NCBI GenBank assembly: GCA_002428015.1
Contig: DIZW01000024.1
Coordinates: 129,687-193,686, forward strand
Origin: Oxalobacteraceae bacterium UBA6018
GTDB lineage: Bacteria; Pseudomonadota; Gammaproteobacteria; Burkholderiales; Burkholderiaceae_D
Length of the DNA stretch: 64,000 nt
Reading direction: 5' to 3'
Each line of letters opens with the position of its first letter. Positions within the stretch are counted from its first letter, which is position 1. The position numbers were made by a program, and so were the translations under genes. Shown here in pieces: positions 42,129 through 51,335 of the stretch. Below the pieces are notes generated by a model that was not told the DNA's origin, ran no database searches, and saw nothing but the letters and a program-made list of their open reading frames with translations.

Positions 42129-43433
42129 TTACGAGACGATGCCGTGCTTGGCCATCTGGCGATACAAGGTCATGCGCGAGATCGCCAGGGCGCGCGCCGC
42201 ATGTGTCACGTTGCCGCCGCTGCGCTCCAAGCTGGCAACGATGGCGTCGCGTTCGGCCCGCATGCGCGACTCGTCCAGTCCGGCGGGCGCCGACAGCGTT
42301 CCTGCCTGCTCAAGTTCGAGATCGGCGGCCGTGATCAGGCGGCCCTCTGCGAGCACCATCGCGCGCCGTACACGGTTGAGCAGTTCGCGTACGTTGCCCG
42401 GCCAGTCGTGGGCACGCAGCGCGCGCATGGCTGCCGCGCTAAAGCCCTTCAGACGTGCCGGCTTGTCGGCCGCATAGGTATGGAAGAATTGAGATGCCAG
42501 TAACGCCAGGTCGTCCTTGCGGTCGCGTAATGCCGGTACATCGATATGCAAAACGTTCAGGCGGTAATACAAGTCTTCGCGGAAGTGTCCTTCGGCAACG
42601 GCGCGCTGGAGCCGCACATGGGATGCGGCAATCACGCGCACGTCGACCACGGTGCTGCGGGTGGCGCCAACCCGATAGATCGTCTTTTCTTGAAGGAAGC
42701 GTAGCAGGTTGGCCTGCAGGTCCTTGGGGAGGTCGGCGATTTCATCGAGGAACACCGTACCGCCAGCAGCCGATTCAATCAGGCCGACCTTGTCGCGCAG
42801 CGCCCCGGTGAAGGCGCCGCGGGTGTGGCCGAACAGCTCCGAGTGGATCAGGCTGGCCGGGATGGCGCCGCAGTTGATCGGCACGAACGGTCCGTGGCAG
42901 CGCGGCGACTGATCGTGGATGGCTTGCGCCACCAATTCCTTGCCGCTGCCGCTTTCGCCCCAGATCAGCACCGGCGCGTTGGCCTGCGCCACCTTGCCGA
43001 TCTGGGTACGCAAATGCGTAATGGCGCAACTGTCGCCGGTGAGCGCCATGCGTCCGCTGGCCGGTCGTGCCGGCGCCGGGCGCAGTGCCGCGCAGCCATG
43101 CGCATGGCCCAGGGTATGGCGCAGCAGGGCCATGTCGAACGGACGCGTGTGGTAGTCGTACAAGTGTTCGGCGGCCAGTTCGCGCCAGTGTGGCTGGGCC
43201 AGCGCGCAACGGTCGAACACCGCGATCCAGTACACGGCGGTGTGTTGACGCAAAAAGCGTTGGAGGGCGGCCGGTTCGCCAAGGTAAAGCAGTAGGCCCA
43301 CCAGGTGCGGCGCGGCGCGCAGGGCACGAGCAGCCTCGGCCAGGCTGCTCACGGTCGTGACTTCCCAATCGGGCAACAAGGCGGGCGCGGCGAAGCCGTC
43401 GCGCGCCAGGCACAGCAATTTTTTCGGACACAT
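42129..43433 (-). CDS. VpsR-like sigma-54-dependent activator
   Basis: 434 residues from ATG with GAGGTG upstream. N-terminal VpsR-type receiver-like domain (about 1-115) without a clear phospho-Asp pocket, AAA+ core with Walker A GESGSGKE (159-166), the sigma-54 contact loop GAFTGA (206-211), Walker B GGTVFLDEIA and arginine fingers, then a Fis-type HTH (SGGNVTHAARALAISRMTLYRQM). VpsR of Vibrio answers to c-di-GMP. The gene lies just upstream, same strand, of the -24/-12 promoter of the Gly-rich subunit, so it is the likely activator. Confidence 0.88.
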   Translation of the reverse strand: MCPKKLLCLARDGFAAPALLPDWEVTTVSSLAEAARALRAAPHLVGLLLYLGEPAALQRFLRQHTAVYWIAVFDRCALAQPHWRELAAEHLYDYHTRPFDMALLRHTLGHAHGCAALRPAPARPASGRMALTGDSCAITHLRTQIGKVAQANAPVLIWGESGSGKELVAQAIHDQSPRCHGPFVPINCGAIPASLIHSELFGHTRGAFTGALRDKVGLIESAAGGTVFLDEIADLPKDLQANLLRFLQEKTIYRVGATRSTVVDVRVIAASHVRLQRAVAEGHFREDLYYRLNVLHIDVPALRDRKDDLALLASQFFHTYAADKPARLKGFSAAAMRALRAHDWPGNVRELLNRVRRAMVLAEGRLITAADLELEQAGTLSAPAGLDESRMRAERDAIVASLERSGGNVTHAARALAISRMTLYRQMAKHGIVS

Positions 43434-43551
43434 CGATTTCACCTCGGGAGGGCGGCACAATGCCTACCTCCTTCGGACCGCCAATTGCTGTGCTTGGTTC
43501 CGTTCGGTTGTTTGATGCAGAGCAGATTGGAACGGAGCCGGTGAATCCGCG

Positions 43552-44397
43552 CTAGAACCGTCCGGCCTGGTAGTCGGCGATCGCGGTGGCGATTTCCTCG
43601 CGTGTGTTCATCACGAACGGCCCGTGGGCGACCACCGGTTCTCCGATCGGCTCGGCGTGGCCGAACAGCAGTACGCAGTCGGTCTCGGCGCTCAAGAGGA
43701 TGCCATCGCCTTCGGCCGACAGTTCGGCCAGATGCAAGGCGCTGGCGCGGTCGCCGCCGACCATCACCTCGCCGCTGACCACGTACAGCAACACGTTGCG
43801 CGCCAGCAGGCCGTCGACGTGCAGGCTGCCGCCGGCCTGCATCGCGATGGTGCTCATGAAAACGCCGGTGAGGGACGTGATCGGCCCGCTCTGGCCGGCG
43901 AACTGGCCGGCGATCAGGTTCAGCACTACCTTGCCGTCATCGAAGGAAAGGGCCGGGATGGCGTCGCGCTGCAAACCGGTGTAGGCCGGCGCGGTCATCT
44001 TGAGGCGTCCGGGGAGGTTGACCCACAACTGGAGGATTTCCAGCGGGCCGCCGCGCTCGAGGAATTCCTGCGGAGACACTTCGGCGTGCACGATGCCGCG
44101 CCCGGCGGTCATCCATTGCACGCCGCCGGCACGGATGATGCTTTCGTGGCCGGCGCTGTCGCGGTGCGCCAATTCGCCGTCCAGGATGAAGGTGACGGTT
44201 TCGAAGCCCCGGTGCGGATGGGGACCGAAAGGCAGTCCGCGGTTGCCTGGCGCATACACCTGGGGCCCGTGATGGTTCAAGAACAGGAATGGGTCGATCT
44301 GGCTGGTGCGCGCATTCGGCAGCGGACGCTGGGTCAGCAGGTCGCCAATATCGTCGCGCAGCGCCGGATGCAGGCGGCGTATGGTCTTGTCGGTCAT
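43552..44397 (-). CDS. Pirin-family protein
   Basis: 281 residues. Two cupin domains; the N-terminal metal site is visible as FGPHPHRGFETVTFILDGELAHRDSAGHESIIRAGGVQWMTAGRGIVHAE. Bacterial pirins act as quercetinases or modulators of metabolic enzymes; role here unknown. ATG without a strong Shine-Dalgarno. Upstream palindromes may regulate it. Confidence 0.9.
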   Translation of the reverse strand: MTDKTIRRLHPALRDDIGDLLTQRPLPNARTSQIDPFLFLNHHGPQVYAPGNRGLPFGPHPHRGFETVTFILDGELAHRDSAGHESIIRAGGVQWMTAGRGIVHAEVSPQEFLERGGPLEILQLWVNLPGRLKMTAPAYTGLQRDAIPALSFDDGKVVLNLIAGQFAGQSGPITSLTGVFMSTIAMQAGGSLHVDGLLARNVLLYVVSGEVMVGGDRASALHLAELSAEGDGILLSAETDCVLLFGHAEPIGEPVVAHGPFVMNTREEIATAIADYQAGRF

Positions 44398-44493
44398 GGG
44401 CGAGGCTCCGTGTTGTTGTTGTCGTCACCCGACACAATACCCGAATGTGAACTGGGCCGCGCGCGGCGCGCACGGTTCACGCGTCCGCTTCCA

Positions 44494-44538
44494 TTTTACG
44501 GTAAAAACACCGATCCAAAATGTAGGTGCATACCTACA
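44494..44538. promoter_or_regulatory. Two palindromes in the 44398-44887 gap
   Basis: TTTTAC-G-GTAAAA (44494-44506) is a perfect 13-base palindrome; TGTAGGT-GCAT-ACCTACA (44521-44538) has perfect seven-base arms and sits inside a wider pair AAAATGT/ACATTTT. They lie 97-141 bp upstream of the pirin start and probably bind repressors. The rest of the 490-bp gap, toward the GH2 gene, holds no recognised gene. Confidence 0.5.
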
Positions 44539-44887
44539 GCGCCTCACATTTTGAGTCCCAAGAGTTACGCTCCCCACGGCTGCTCGCTTTGAGCGCGCAA
44601 GTTGGGGCGCAAGTAGATCGTATCGCAGCGGTCACAAGGCAATAGTAGTAAGGAAATTGACTCGAAGAGCGCCCGAAAAATCGCCGAAACTGCGTGCTAC
44701 GATCCGTGGCCGCGCCTGAAAACCTCCGCCGAGCGCGCCAGTACAGAGGAGCGGGCAAGCACATTGCAGTGGCCGAGCGCGGTGGCGCTCAGCGCGGGCA
44801 CGGGAACATCACCAAAGTCAGCAGGATAGTGGAAGGTCCAAACGATAGCCAACAGAAGGCCGGTTCCGATCAACCGTGGGGAAGACG

Positions 44888-46681
44888 ATGAGCGATTTTG
44901 CGTATCCGAGGCCGCAACTGGTCCGCCAGCAATGGATGAACCTGAATGGGAAGTGGAAGTTCATGTTCGACGACGAGCGGCGCTGCAGGATGCCGGACGC
45001 CGTCACCGGGTGGACCCACGAGATCAACGTTCCGTTTTCGCCCGAGACCGCCATGAGCGGCATCGGCGACACTGGTTTTCACTGCGTGTGCTGGTATGAA
45101 CGCCAATTCCAGCTCACGCCCAATGCCGGTCATACGATATTGCATTTCGGCGCGGTCGATTACCGTGCCCAGGTCTGGGTCAATCGGCACCTGGTGGCGG
45201 AGCACGAGGGCGGCCACACACCGTTCGCGGCCGACATCAGCGGCGCGCTCAACAGCGACGGCGCGCAAACCGTCACCGTGTACGTGGAGGACGACCCGCA
45301 CGACCTGGCCAAGCCGCGCGGCAAACAGGACTGGCTGCGCGAGCCGCACTCGATCTGGTATCCGCGCACCACCGGCATCTGGCAGACGGTCTGGCTGGAG
45401 CAGGTGGAGTCGACCTATATCCAGAGCCTGCGCTGGACGCCGATCTTCGAAACCTACGAGATCGGCTGCGAAGTGGTCGCCAGCGGCGACGTGACGGACG
45501 ACCTGTTCGTCGAAGTCAAGATCTGGCATGGCGACAAACTGGTGGCCGACGATCATTACAAGCTGCTGGGCAACGAAGCGAACCGCAAGATCGCCTTGTC
45601 CGACCCCGGCATTGATGACTCGCGCAATGAATTGCTGTGGAGCCCGGAGCGGCCGACCCTGCTCGACGCCGAAGTCATCCTGCGCCACCGCGGCAAGGTG
45701 CTCGACCGCATCAGCTCGTACACGGCGCTGCGCTCGGTGGCGATCAACCGCGACCGCTTCATGCTCAACGGCCGCGCCTACGCGCTGCGCCTGGTACTCG
45801 ACCAGGGCTATTGGCCCGAATCGCTGATGACGGCCCCGTCCGACGCCGCCCTCAAGCGCGACGTCGAACTGGCCAAGGCGATGGGGTTTAACGGCGTGCG
45901 CAAACACCAGAAGATCGAGGATCCGCGCTACCTGTACTGGGCCGACCGGCTAGGCCTGCTGGTGTGGGAGGAAATGCCTTCCGCCTACCGCTTCAGCCCC
46001 AAGGCGATCACGCGCATGGTGCGCGAATGGACCGAGGCCATCGAGCGCGATTACAGCCATCCCTGCATCATTGTGTGGGTAGCGTTCAACGAGTCCTGGG
46101 GCGTTCCCAACTTAACCCTGACCCAGGCCCACCGCAACGCGGTCGAAGCGCTGTACCACCTGACCCGGACGCTGGACGCGACCAGGCCCGTGATCGGCAA
46201 CGACGGCTGGGAAGCCTCGGCCACGGACATCCTCGGCATCCACGACTACGACTGCAACCCGGCCCGGCTGGAGACGCGCTATGCCACCAGCGAGCCGACC
46301 CGCACCCTGTTCGACCAGCGCCGCCCCGGCGGACGCATCCTGACGCTGGACGGCTTTCCGCACCGCGGCCAGCCGATCGTGCTCACCGAATTCGGCGGGA
46401 TCGCGTTCGACAAGGGCGGCGCGACGCTGGAAGCGACCTGGGGTTATTCACGCGCCCACACCGAGGATAGTTTTATCGACCTGTACCGCCGCCTGCTACG
46501 CGTTGTCAACACGACCTTCATGTTCAGCGGCTTTTGCTATACCCAGTTCAGCGACACCTTCCAGGAAGCCAATGGCCTGCTCTGCGCCGACCGGACCCCC
46601 AAGGTGTCGTTGGAACTGATTAACACTGCGACGCGCAACTACACCGGCGAGGAGGAACGAATCGGCCCAGGTATCGTTTGA
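44888..46681 (+). CDS. Glycoside hydrolase family 2 enzyme
   Basis: 597 residues from ATG with GGGAAG upstream. N-terminal jelly-roll sugar-binding domain (YPRPQLVRQQWMNLNGKWKF), immunoglobulin-like domain, then a TIM barrel with acid/base Glu in WVAFNESWGVP (about 402) and nucleophile Glu in VLTEFGGIAFD (about 500). No signal peptide, so cytosolic. Beta-galactosidase, beta-glucuronidase and beta-mannosidase are all possible. It is 84 bp upstream of the glycosyltransferase fusion and may share its pathway. Confidence 0.85.
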   Translation: MSDFAYPRPQLVRQQWMNLNGKWKFMFDDERRCRMPDAVTGWTHEINVPFSPETAMSGIGDTGFHCVCWYERQFQLTPNAGHTILHFGAVDYRAQVWVNRHLVAEHEGGHTPFAADISGALNSDGAQTVTVYVEDDPHDLAKPRGKQDWLREPHSIWYPRTTGIWQTVWLEQVESTYIQSLRWTPIFETYEIGCEVVASGDVTDDLFVEVKIWHGDKLVADDHYKLLGNEANRKIALSDPGIDDSRNELLWSPERPTLLDAEVILRHRGKVLDRISSYTALRSVAINRDRFMLNGRAYALRLVLDQGYWPESLMTAPSDAALKRDVELAKAMGFNGVRKHQKIEDPRYLYWADRLGLLVWEEMPSAYRFSPKAITRMVREWTEAIERDYSHPCIIVWVAFNESWGVPNLTLTQAHRNAVEALYHLTRTLDATRPVIGNDGWEASATDILGIHDYDCNPARLETRYATSEPTRTLFDQRRPGGRILTLDGFPHRGQPIVLTEFGGIAFDKGGATLEATWGYSRAHTEDSFIDLYRRLLRVVNTTFMFSGFCYTQFSDTFQEANGLLCADRTPKVSLELINTATRNYTGEEERIGPGIV

Positions 46682-46765
46682 GGCAAGGGCGCAGCTTGCC
46701 GCGGGGCCGCAGTACCCACACCACCCGTCACCACACACGCCCGTCATGGGCACAAGGAGCTAGCC

Positions 46766-49387
46766 ATGCCTACGATCGTCGTCTTCTGTCACCTGCGCTG
46801 GGACTTCGTGTTCCAGCGGCCGCAGCAATTGCTGTCGCGGCTGGCCCGGCACTACCGCGTGCTGTTCATCGAAGAGCCGGTCTATGACGATGGCGCGAGC
46901 TACCTGGAACAATCGACGCCGATGCCCAACGTCACCGTGTGCCGCCCGCACACGCCCGTGCACGCGGTAGGCTTTCATGACGACCAGATACGTGTGCTGC
47001 AACCGATGCTGGCCACGCTGCTGGCGCCGGGCGAGCGGCCCGTCGTCTGGTTCTACACGCCGATGGCACTGCCCTTGCTGCAAGCCTTGCGCCCCAGCCG
47101 CGTCGTGTACGACTGCATGGACGAGCTGGCCGCATTCAAGAACTCGCCGAAACAGCTGCTGCAGCGCGAAACGGCGCTGCTGAACCTGGCCGACCTGGTG
47201 TTTGCGGGCGGTCCCAGCCTATACGAGGCCAAACGCGAGCGGCACGCCAACGTGCACTGTTTCCCCAGCAGCGTGGACGTGCGCCATTTCGAACGTGCGC
47301 TCGCGCGCGGCGACGGCGATCCGCTCGCGCATACGATTGCACACCCCCGGCTGGGCTTCTACGGCGTCATCGACGAACGTTTCGATGCCGCCTTGGTCGC
47401 CGCCGTGGCCGAAGCGCGCCCGCACTGGCAGATCATCCTGGTCGGCCCTGTTCTCAAGATCGATGCGGCAAGCCTGCCGCGGCGGGCGAATATCCACTAC
47501 CTGGGCCAGCAGCCCTACGCGGCCCTGCCTGGCCTGCTGGCAGGGTGGGACGTGTGCCTGTTGCCATTCGCGCTCAACGAAGCGACCCGCTTCATCAGTC
47601 CGACCAAGGTGCTCGAATACATGGCCGCGCAATTGCCCATTGTCAGTACCGCCATCGCTGACGTGGAGCGGCCTTACAGCCACGTTGTTGCGATTGCCCA
47701 CGACGCCGCGCAATTTGTCGCCGCGTGCGAATCGGCCCTGGCGATGACGCCGCGCGAGTGCGAAACGATGGCCGCCACGATGCGCGCGATCGTCGCGAGC
47801 ACCTCGTGGGACGTGACCGCCGACGGCATGCACCGTTTGCTGGCGTCGGCGCCAGCGCGCCACGGCGCGGCCCGTTTCGATGCGCCTCCTGTGGCGGCCA
47901 TCGCGGCGGCCAGCGCCAAGGTCAACCCGTTGCGTTCGCAAAGCGTGGCGCAAGTGGCCGATACCCTGATCATCGGCGCCGGCCCTACCGGGCTGTCAGC
48001 GGCCTACCACCTGAGCGAGGGCGCCGTGCTGCTGGAGAAAAACGACAGCGTGGGTGGATGGTGCCGCTCCATCGACGATCACGGCTTCACCTTCGATCAC
48101 GCCGGCCACATCATGTTCTCCAACGACCCCTATGTGCTGTCGCTGTACCAGATGCTGCTCGGCGATAATTTGCACTGGCAGGACCGCGAGGCCTGGATCT
48201 ACAGCAAGAACGTCTACACACGCTACCCGTTCCAGGGCGCGCTCTATGGACTACCGCCGAAGGTCATTGCCGAGTGCATAATCGGCGCCGTCGAGGCGCG
48301 CTTCGGCAGCCCTGACCTGACGTCCGGCGCGGCCCAGTGCGCCATCAAGCCGATCGAGGATTGCTGCGCGGACGGCAGCGTGGATATCGGACTTGGCAAG
48401 GCCACGATGGCGTCGCGCAAGCGCGAGCCGCAGAATTTCGAAGAATTTATTTACCGCGTGTGGGGAAAAGGCATCGCCAAACATTTCGCCATTCCGTATA
48501 ACAAAAAGCTGTGGACCGTTCCCCTGACGGACATGGAGACATCCTGGCTTGGCGGACGTGTTCCGCTGCCGGACCTGGAGCAGATTATCGAAGGGGCGCT
48601 AGAGCCGGTGGCCAAGCCGATGGGGCCAAACGCCCGCTTCGGCTACCCGCTAAAGGGCGGCTTCCAGGCACTGATGTCGGGTTTCCTGCCGCATATCAAG
48701 GGCAAGATCGAATTGCAGGCCGCCGCCGCCCAGCTCATGCCGCGCGAACACTTGCTCGTCATGGCCGACGGCAGCCGCTACCGCTACGACCACCTGATCA
48801 GCACGATGCCGCTGCCCGAGCTGATCAAACTCATCGGAGCTGAGGCGCCGGAGGAGGTCGCCAGTGCTGCGAGCGCGTTGCGTCATTTATCCGTTCGGTG
48901 CGTCAATTTGGGCGTCGCCCGCGAGCATATCACCGACAAGCACTGGATCTACTACCCTGAGGATACGATCTTTCACCGAATTTTTGTGCAGGGAAATGCG
49001 AGCCCTCTGTGCAATCCGCCTGGCGGTTTTGGACTGACTTGCGAGATCTCGTATTCGCCGTGGAAGCCGTTGCCGCTCGACGGCCAGGCGCTGATCGACC
49101 GCTGCATCGACGATTGCATCAAAGTCAGCATGCTGCGGCCCGACGACGAGATTCTCACCGCCAACCTGGTCGACATGCCATACGCCTACGTCGTCTACGA
49201 TCACGCGCGAGCGGCCAACGTCGCCTTGGTGAAAGCATGGCTGGCACGCTACGACATCATCCTTGCTGGGCGGTACAGCGAATGGGAGTACTACAATTCC
49301 GACCATGCATTCATCGCCGGGAAAAAAGCGGCCGAGACAGTACAGCGCCAGCGCGTCGCCGCCGCGCAAAACGTTGGTTCGGAATAG
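46766..49387 (+). CDS. Glycosyltransferase fused to a UDP-galactopyranose-mutase-like flavoprotein
   Basis: 873 residues with AAGGAGC upstream. Residues 1-370 are a GT-B glycosyltransferase (FCHLRWDFVFQRPQQLLSRLA, VVYDCMDELAAFKNSP, SPTKVLEYMAAQLPIVST). Residues 395-865 are an FAD/NAD(P)-binding amine-oxidase/UGM-like enzyme with the dinucleotide fold GAGPTGLSAAYHL (about 401-413), GGWCRSIDDHGFTFDHAGHIMF and the DLEQIIEGALEP helix. The fusion is continuous with no frameshift. It may isomerise a UDP-sugar to the furanose form and transfer it to a glycan. Substrates unknown. Confidence 0.82.
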   Translation: MPTIVVFCHLRWDFVFQRPQQLLSRLARHYRVLFIEEPVYDDGASYLEQSTPMPNVTVCRPHTPVHAVGFHDDQIRVLQPMLATLLAPGERPVVWFYTPMALPLLQALRPSRVVYDCMDELAAFKNSPKQLLQRETALLNLADLVFAGGPSLYEAKRERHANVHCFPSSVDVRHFERALARGDGDPLAHTIAHPRLGFYGVIDERFDAALVAAVAEARPHWQIILVGPVLKIDAASLPRRANIHYLGQQPYAALPGLLAGWDVCLLPFALNEATRFISPTKVLEYMAAQLPIVSTAIADVERPYSHVVAIAHDAAQFVAACESALAMTPRECETMAATMRAIVASTSWDVTADGMHRLLASAPARHGAARFDAPPVAAIAAASAKVNPLRSQSVAQVADTLIIGAGPTGLSAAYHLSEGAVLLEKNDSVGGWCRSIDDHGFTFDHAGHIMFSNDPYVLSLYQMLLGDNLHWQDREAWIYSKNVYTRYPFQGALYGLPPKVIAECIIGAVEARFGSPDLTSGAAQCAIKPIEDCCADGSVDIGLGKATMASRKREPQNFEEFIYRVWGKGIAKHFAIPYNKKLWTVPLTDMETSWLGGRVPLPDLEQIIEGALEPVAKPMGPNARFGYPLKGGFQALMSGFLPHIKGKIELQAAAAQLMPREHLLVMADGSRYRYDHLISTMPLPELIKLIGAEAPEEVASAASALRHLSVRCVNLGVAREHITDKHWIYYPEDTIFHRIFVQGNASPLCNPPGGFGLTCEISYSPWKPLPLDGQALIDRCIDDCIKVSMLRPDDEILTANLVDMPYAYVVYDHARAANVALVKAWLARYDIILAGRYSEWEYYNSDHAFIAGKKAAETVQRQRVAAAQNVGSE

Positions 49388-49737
49388 TAGTAGAGCGGGC
49401 CGCCGCCGTTCCATAAAACATCGATCAGGAGGACTCGAGGTCCGCGGTGCATAGGCGTGAACGCGTCGTCAATGCGTAGTTGGAAGCCACGACCGGTGCA
49501 CGCAATGGGCTGCAACGTTGACAGTCACGGACACCTCCGGGCGGTACGTCGGTCGTATCGGCAGGCACGTCGTTGAGATGGCGATAGGCATTTGCGAATG
49601 TCCGATGATGCGCGGCGACAATGAGGCTGCGGCGAACTCGGACAGTGCGATAGTAGAAGGCGTAGTCATGTGGTTTCCTTGGCGTTCGGTTGAGTCCTCA
49701 AACCCAAACGTACCCATGAATCGCGGTGGCTACCTCA

Positions 49738-49860
49738 TCACTGCTCAAGCCCCGGCGCCGAACTCAGCGCCATCTTCTTACACCACTCCCCGGGATACAT
49801 CGGGTTGATATCGATGCGACGATGAGCCGCTGCGTTTGCGCAGGTGCGCCGCAAGTTCAT
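49738..49860 (-). CDS. Possible 40-codon ORF in the 49388-50492 gap
   Basis: ATG at 49858-49860; reads MNLRRTCANAAAHRRIDINP and ends KKMALSSAPGLEQ-stop. The tail looks protein-like, but there is no ribosome-binding site or known family; it may be a gene remnant. The rest of 49388-49949 has overlapping open frames on both strands with no recognisable family. Confidence 0.2.
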   Translation of the reverse strand: MNLRRTCANAAAHRRIDINPMYPGEWCKKMALSSAPGLEQ

Positions 49861-49949
49861 CGTGCTGCTGCGCGTGGGGGGCGCCAGATCGCAAGCACCG
49901 GCGCCGGGAAATTGCCTTGGCGCGTCAGGATGCGGCGCTGGCGGACGAA

Positions 49950-50289
49950 CGAGGTCGAAAAGTTCGATCTTGACGCGTGGCCGAAAAGCCGATGCGTGGC
50001 CGATAGACCCGATCGTGAAATGTGGCCGAAAAACCTGATCTTGAAGCGTGACCGAAAAGCCCGAGCTCGAAGCGCGGCCGAAAAGGCCGATCTTGAGGCG
50101 TGGTCGACAGGCCCTGTCTTGAAGCGTGGCCGAAAAGCCGATGCGTGTCCGATAGACCCGATCGTGAAGTGGGGCCGGAAAATCTGGTCTTGAAGCGTGA
50201 CCGAAAATCTATATCTTGAAGTGTGGCCGAAAAGGCCGAGCTCAGAGCGCGGCCGAAAGGGCCGATCCTGAGGCGGATCTTGAAGCGTC
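49950..50289. repeat. Nested tandem repeat array (26-bp unit, 149-bp higher-order unit)
   Basis: About 12 degenerate units of roughly 26 bp with core GATCTTGAAGCGTGG-CCGAAAAG. One variant unit containing GATGCGTG...CCGATAGACCCGATCG occurs at 49981 and again at 50130, giving a second period of 149 bp. Unit length is not a multiple of three, so it is not a coding repeat. Confidence 0.8.
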
Positions 50290-50492
50290 GTAGATTGCCA
50301 CGATGGCCGACACCAGGGCAGTACTGACGGCCTCACACGGGCCGGGCTACTACATCGGCTGGGACCGTCACCATCGGAGGTTCTGCAGCTGGCTTCTTGC
50401 CATGAACACTGCAAAACCTTCGAAAGCCGGCATTACTCGCTGGTCTGGCAACCCGCTCGTTTTTTGCGTTGACCTTCTTCGGCCACGAGTTG

Positions 50493-51065
50493 CTAGCGTT
50501 CGATCGCTCCGCCTGCCATGCGCACCCGGTCGCCAGTGCTGAATGCCGGCGCTGCCTCTTGTGTGATGACACGCGTGGTTCCATCGTCCATGCGTAGGGT
50601 GATGCGATATAGCCGATCGGATGACATGGTGGTGCCGGCCGCGCCGGAGCCACCCACGGCCGCGCCGGCGCCAGTTTCTTCGCCGCTCTGCCGTGGAATG
50701 ACCTCGATCTTGGTGACGGTGCTGTTGGGTGTGCCGGTGGCGGCGGCAGAGCCGGCGGCCCCTGATTGCTCCATGCCGGCGCTGGTGCTGCCAGTGGCGC
50801 CCGTGCTGCCGACCGCGCCGGTGGTTCCGCTCGCCTCCGTGCTGCCGGTGGCCCCGGTGCTGCCTGCGGTGCTACCTGCGGCGCCCGCGCTGCCCGCCTC
50901 GGCGCCCGCCATGTTGCTGGCGCCTCCCGATTCGGTAGCGCTCGGCTGGGTACTGGTCATGCCGGACGTGCCGCCGGCCTCGCCGCTCGTGCCGGTGGAA
51001 CTGCATGCCGCCAGCCCGATGGCCAGCAGCCCTGCCAAGAGCACGCTCTGTTCTATACGCTTCAT
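50493..51065 (-). CDS. Low-complexity lipoprotein with conserved C-terminal domain
   Basis: 190 residues. Lipobox LAAC with Cys21, then about 115 residues of Gly, Ala, Ser and Thr (GSTGATGST-type repeats), then a compact C-terminal part (TKIEVIPRQ, LYRITLRMDDGTTRVITQE, FSTGDRVRMAGGAIER) like the C-terminal barrel of SlyB/glycine-zipper lipoproteins. ATG preceded by AAAGGAGTTGATC. Probably outer-membrane anchored by the lipid. A long opposite-strand open frame here is a composition artefact. Confidence 0.75.
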   Translation of the reverse strand: MKRIEQSVLLAGLLAIGLAACSSTGTSGEAGGTSGMTSTQPSATESGGASNMAGAEAGSAGAAGSTAGSTGATGSTEASGTTGAVGSTGATGSTSAGMEQSGAAGSAAATGTPNSTVTKIEVIPRQSGEETGAGAAVGGSGAAGTTMSSDRLYRITLRMDDGTTRVITQEAAPAFSTGDRVRMAGGAIER

Positions 51066-51258
51066 GATCAACTCCTTTGGTTGGTGTTTTCAGTGTGTGC
51101 GTGACAATGCCGCGTGCCACTCTGGTAAGAGGCGCGATTGCTGGCGATGTTCCAGCTGATCCATTGGGTCCGTGATCCACGTCAAACAACAGGTACTCGG
51201 CGTGAACGCGCGGGTTTCGTTGTTGAGTTCGGTTTGAGCGCTGACCTGGCTCGGACGC

Positions 51259-51300
51259 TTGATTTTGCTCAAGCTCGCCACCATGAGGGCGCTCAATAAT
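51259..51300 (+). promoter_or_regulatory. Class II FNR/CRP-family promoter of the 61-codon gene
   Basis: FNR-type box TTGAT-TTTG-CTCAA (51259-51272; 9 of 10 consensus bases) centred 41.5 bp before a predicted start at about 51307. The -10 AATAAT (51295-51300) is exactly where such a promoter needs it. Confidence 0.6.
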
Positions 51301-51335
51301 TATTTGACGAAGGCCGTTTTGAGGAAGGGTAAATC

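Noticed and set aside
49518..49808. 96-codon plus-strand and 82-codon minus-strand frames in the same stretch
   Set aside because: Neither has a ribosome-binding site, family or convincing start; treated as non-coding.
49950..50289. CRISPR array
   Set aside because: Units are contiguous and degenerate, with no fixed repeat alternating with unique spacers, and no cas genes in the window.
50518..51159. 213-codon frame opposite the lipoprotein gene
   Set aside because: Val/Pro/Ala-rich reflection of the Gly/Ser/Thr codons of the real gene, which has a lipobox and Shine-Dalgarno.
51172..51185. FNR-like box TTGAC-GTGG-ATCAC upstream of the lipoprotein gene
   Set aside because: 8 of 10 consensus bases but no usable -10 at the required distance on the minus strand.
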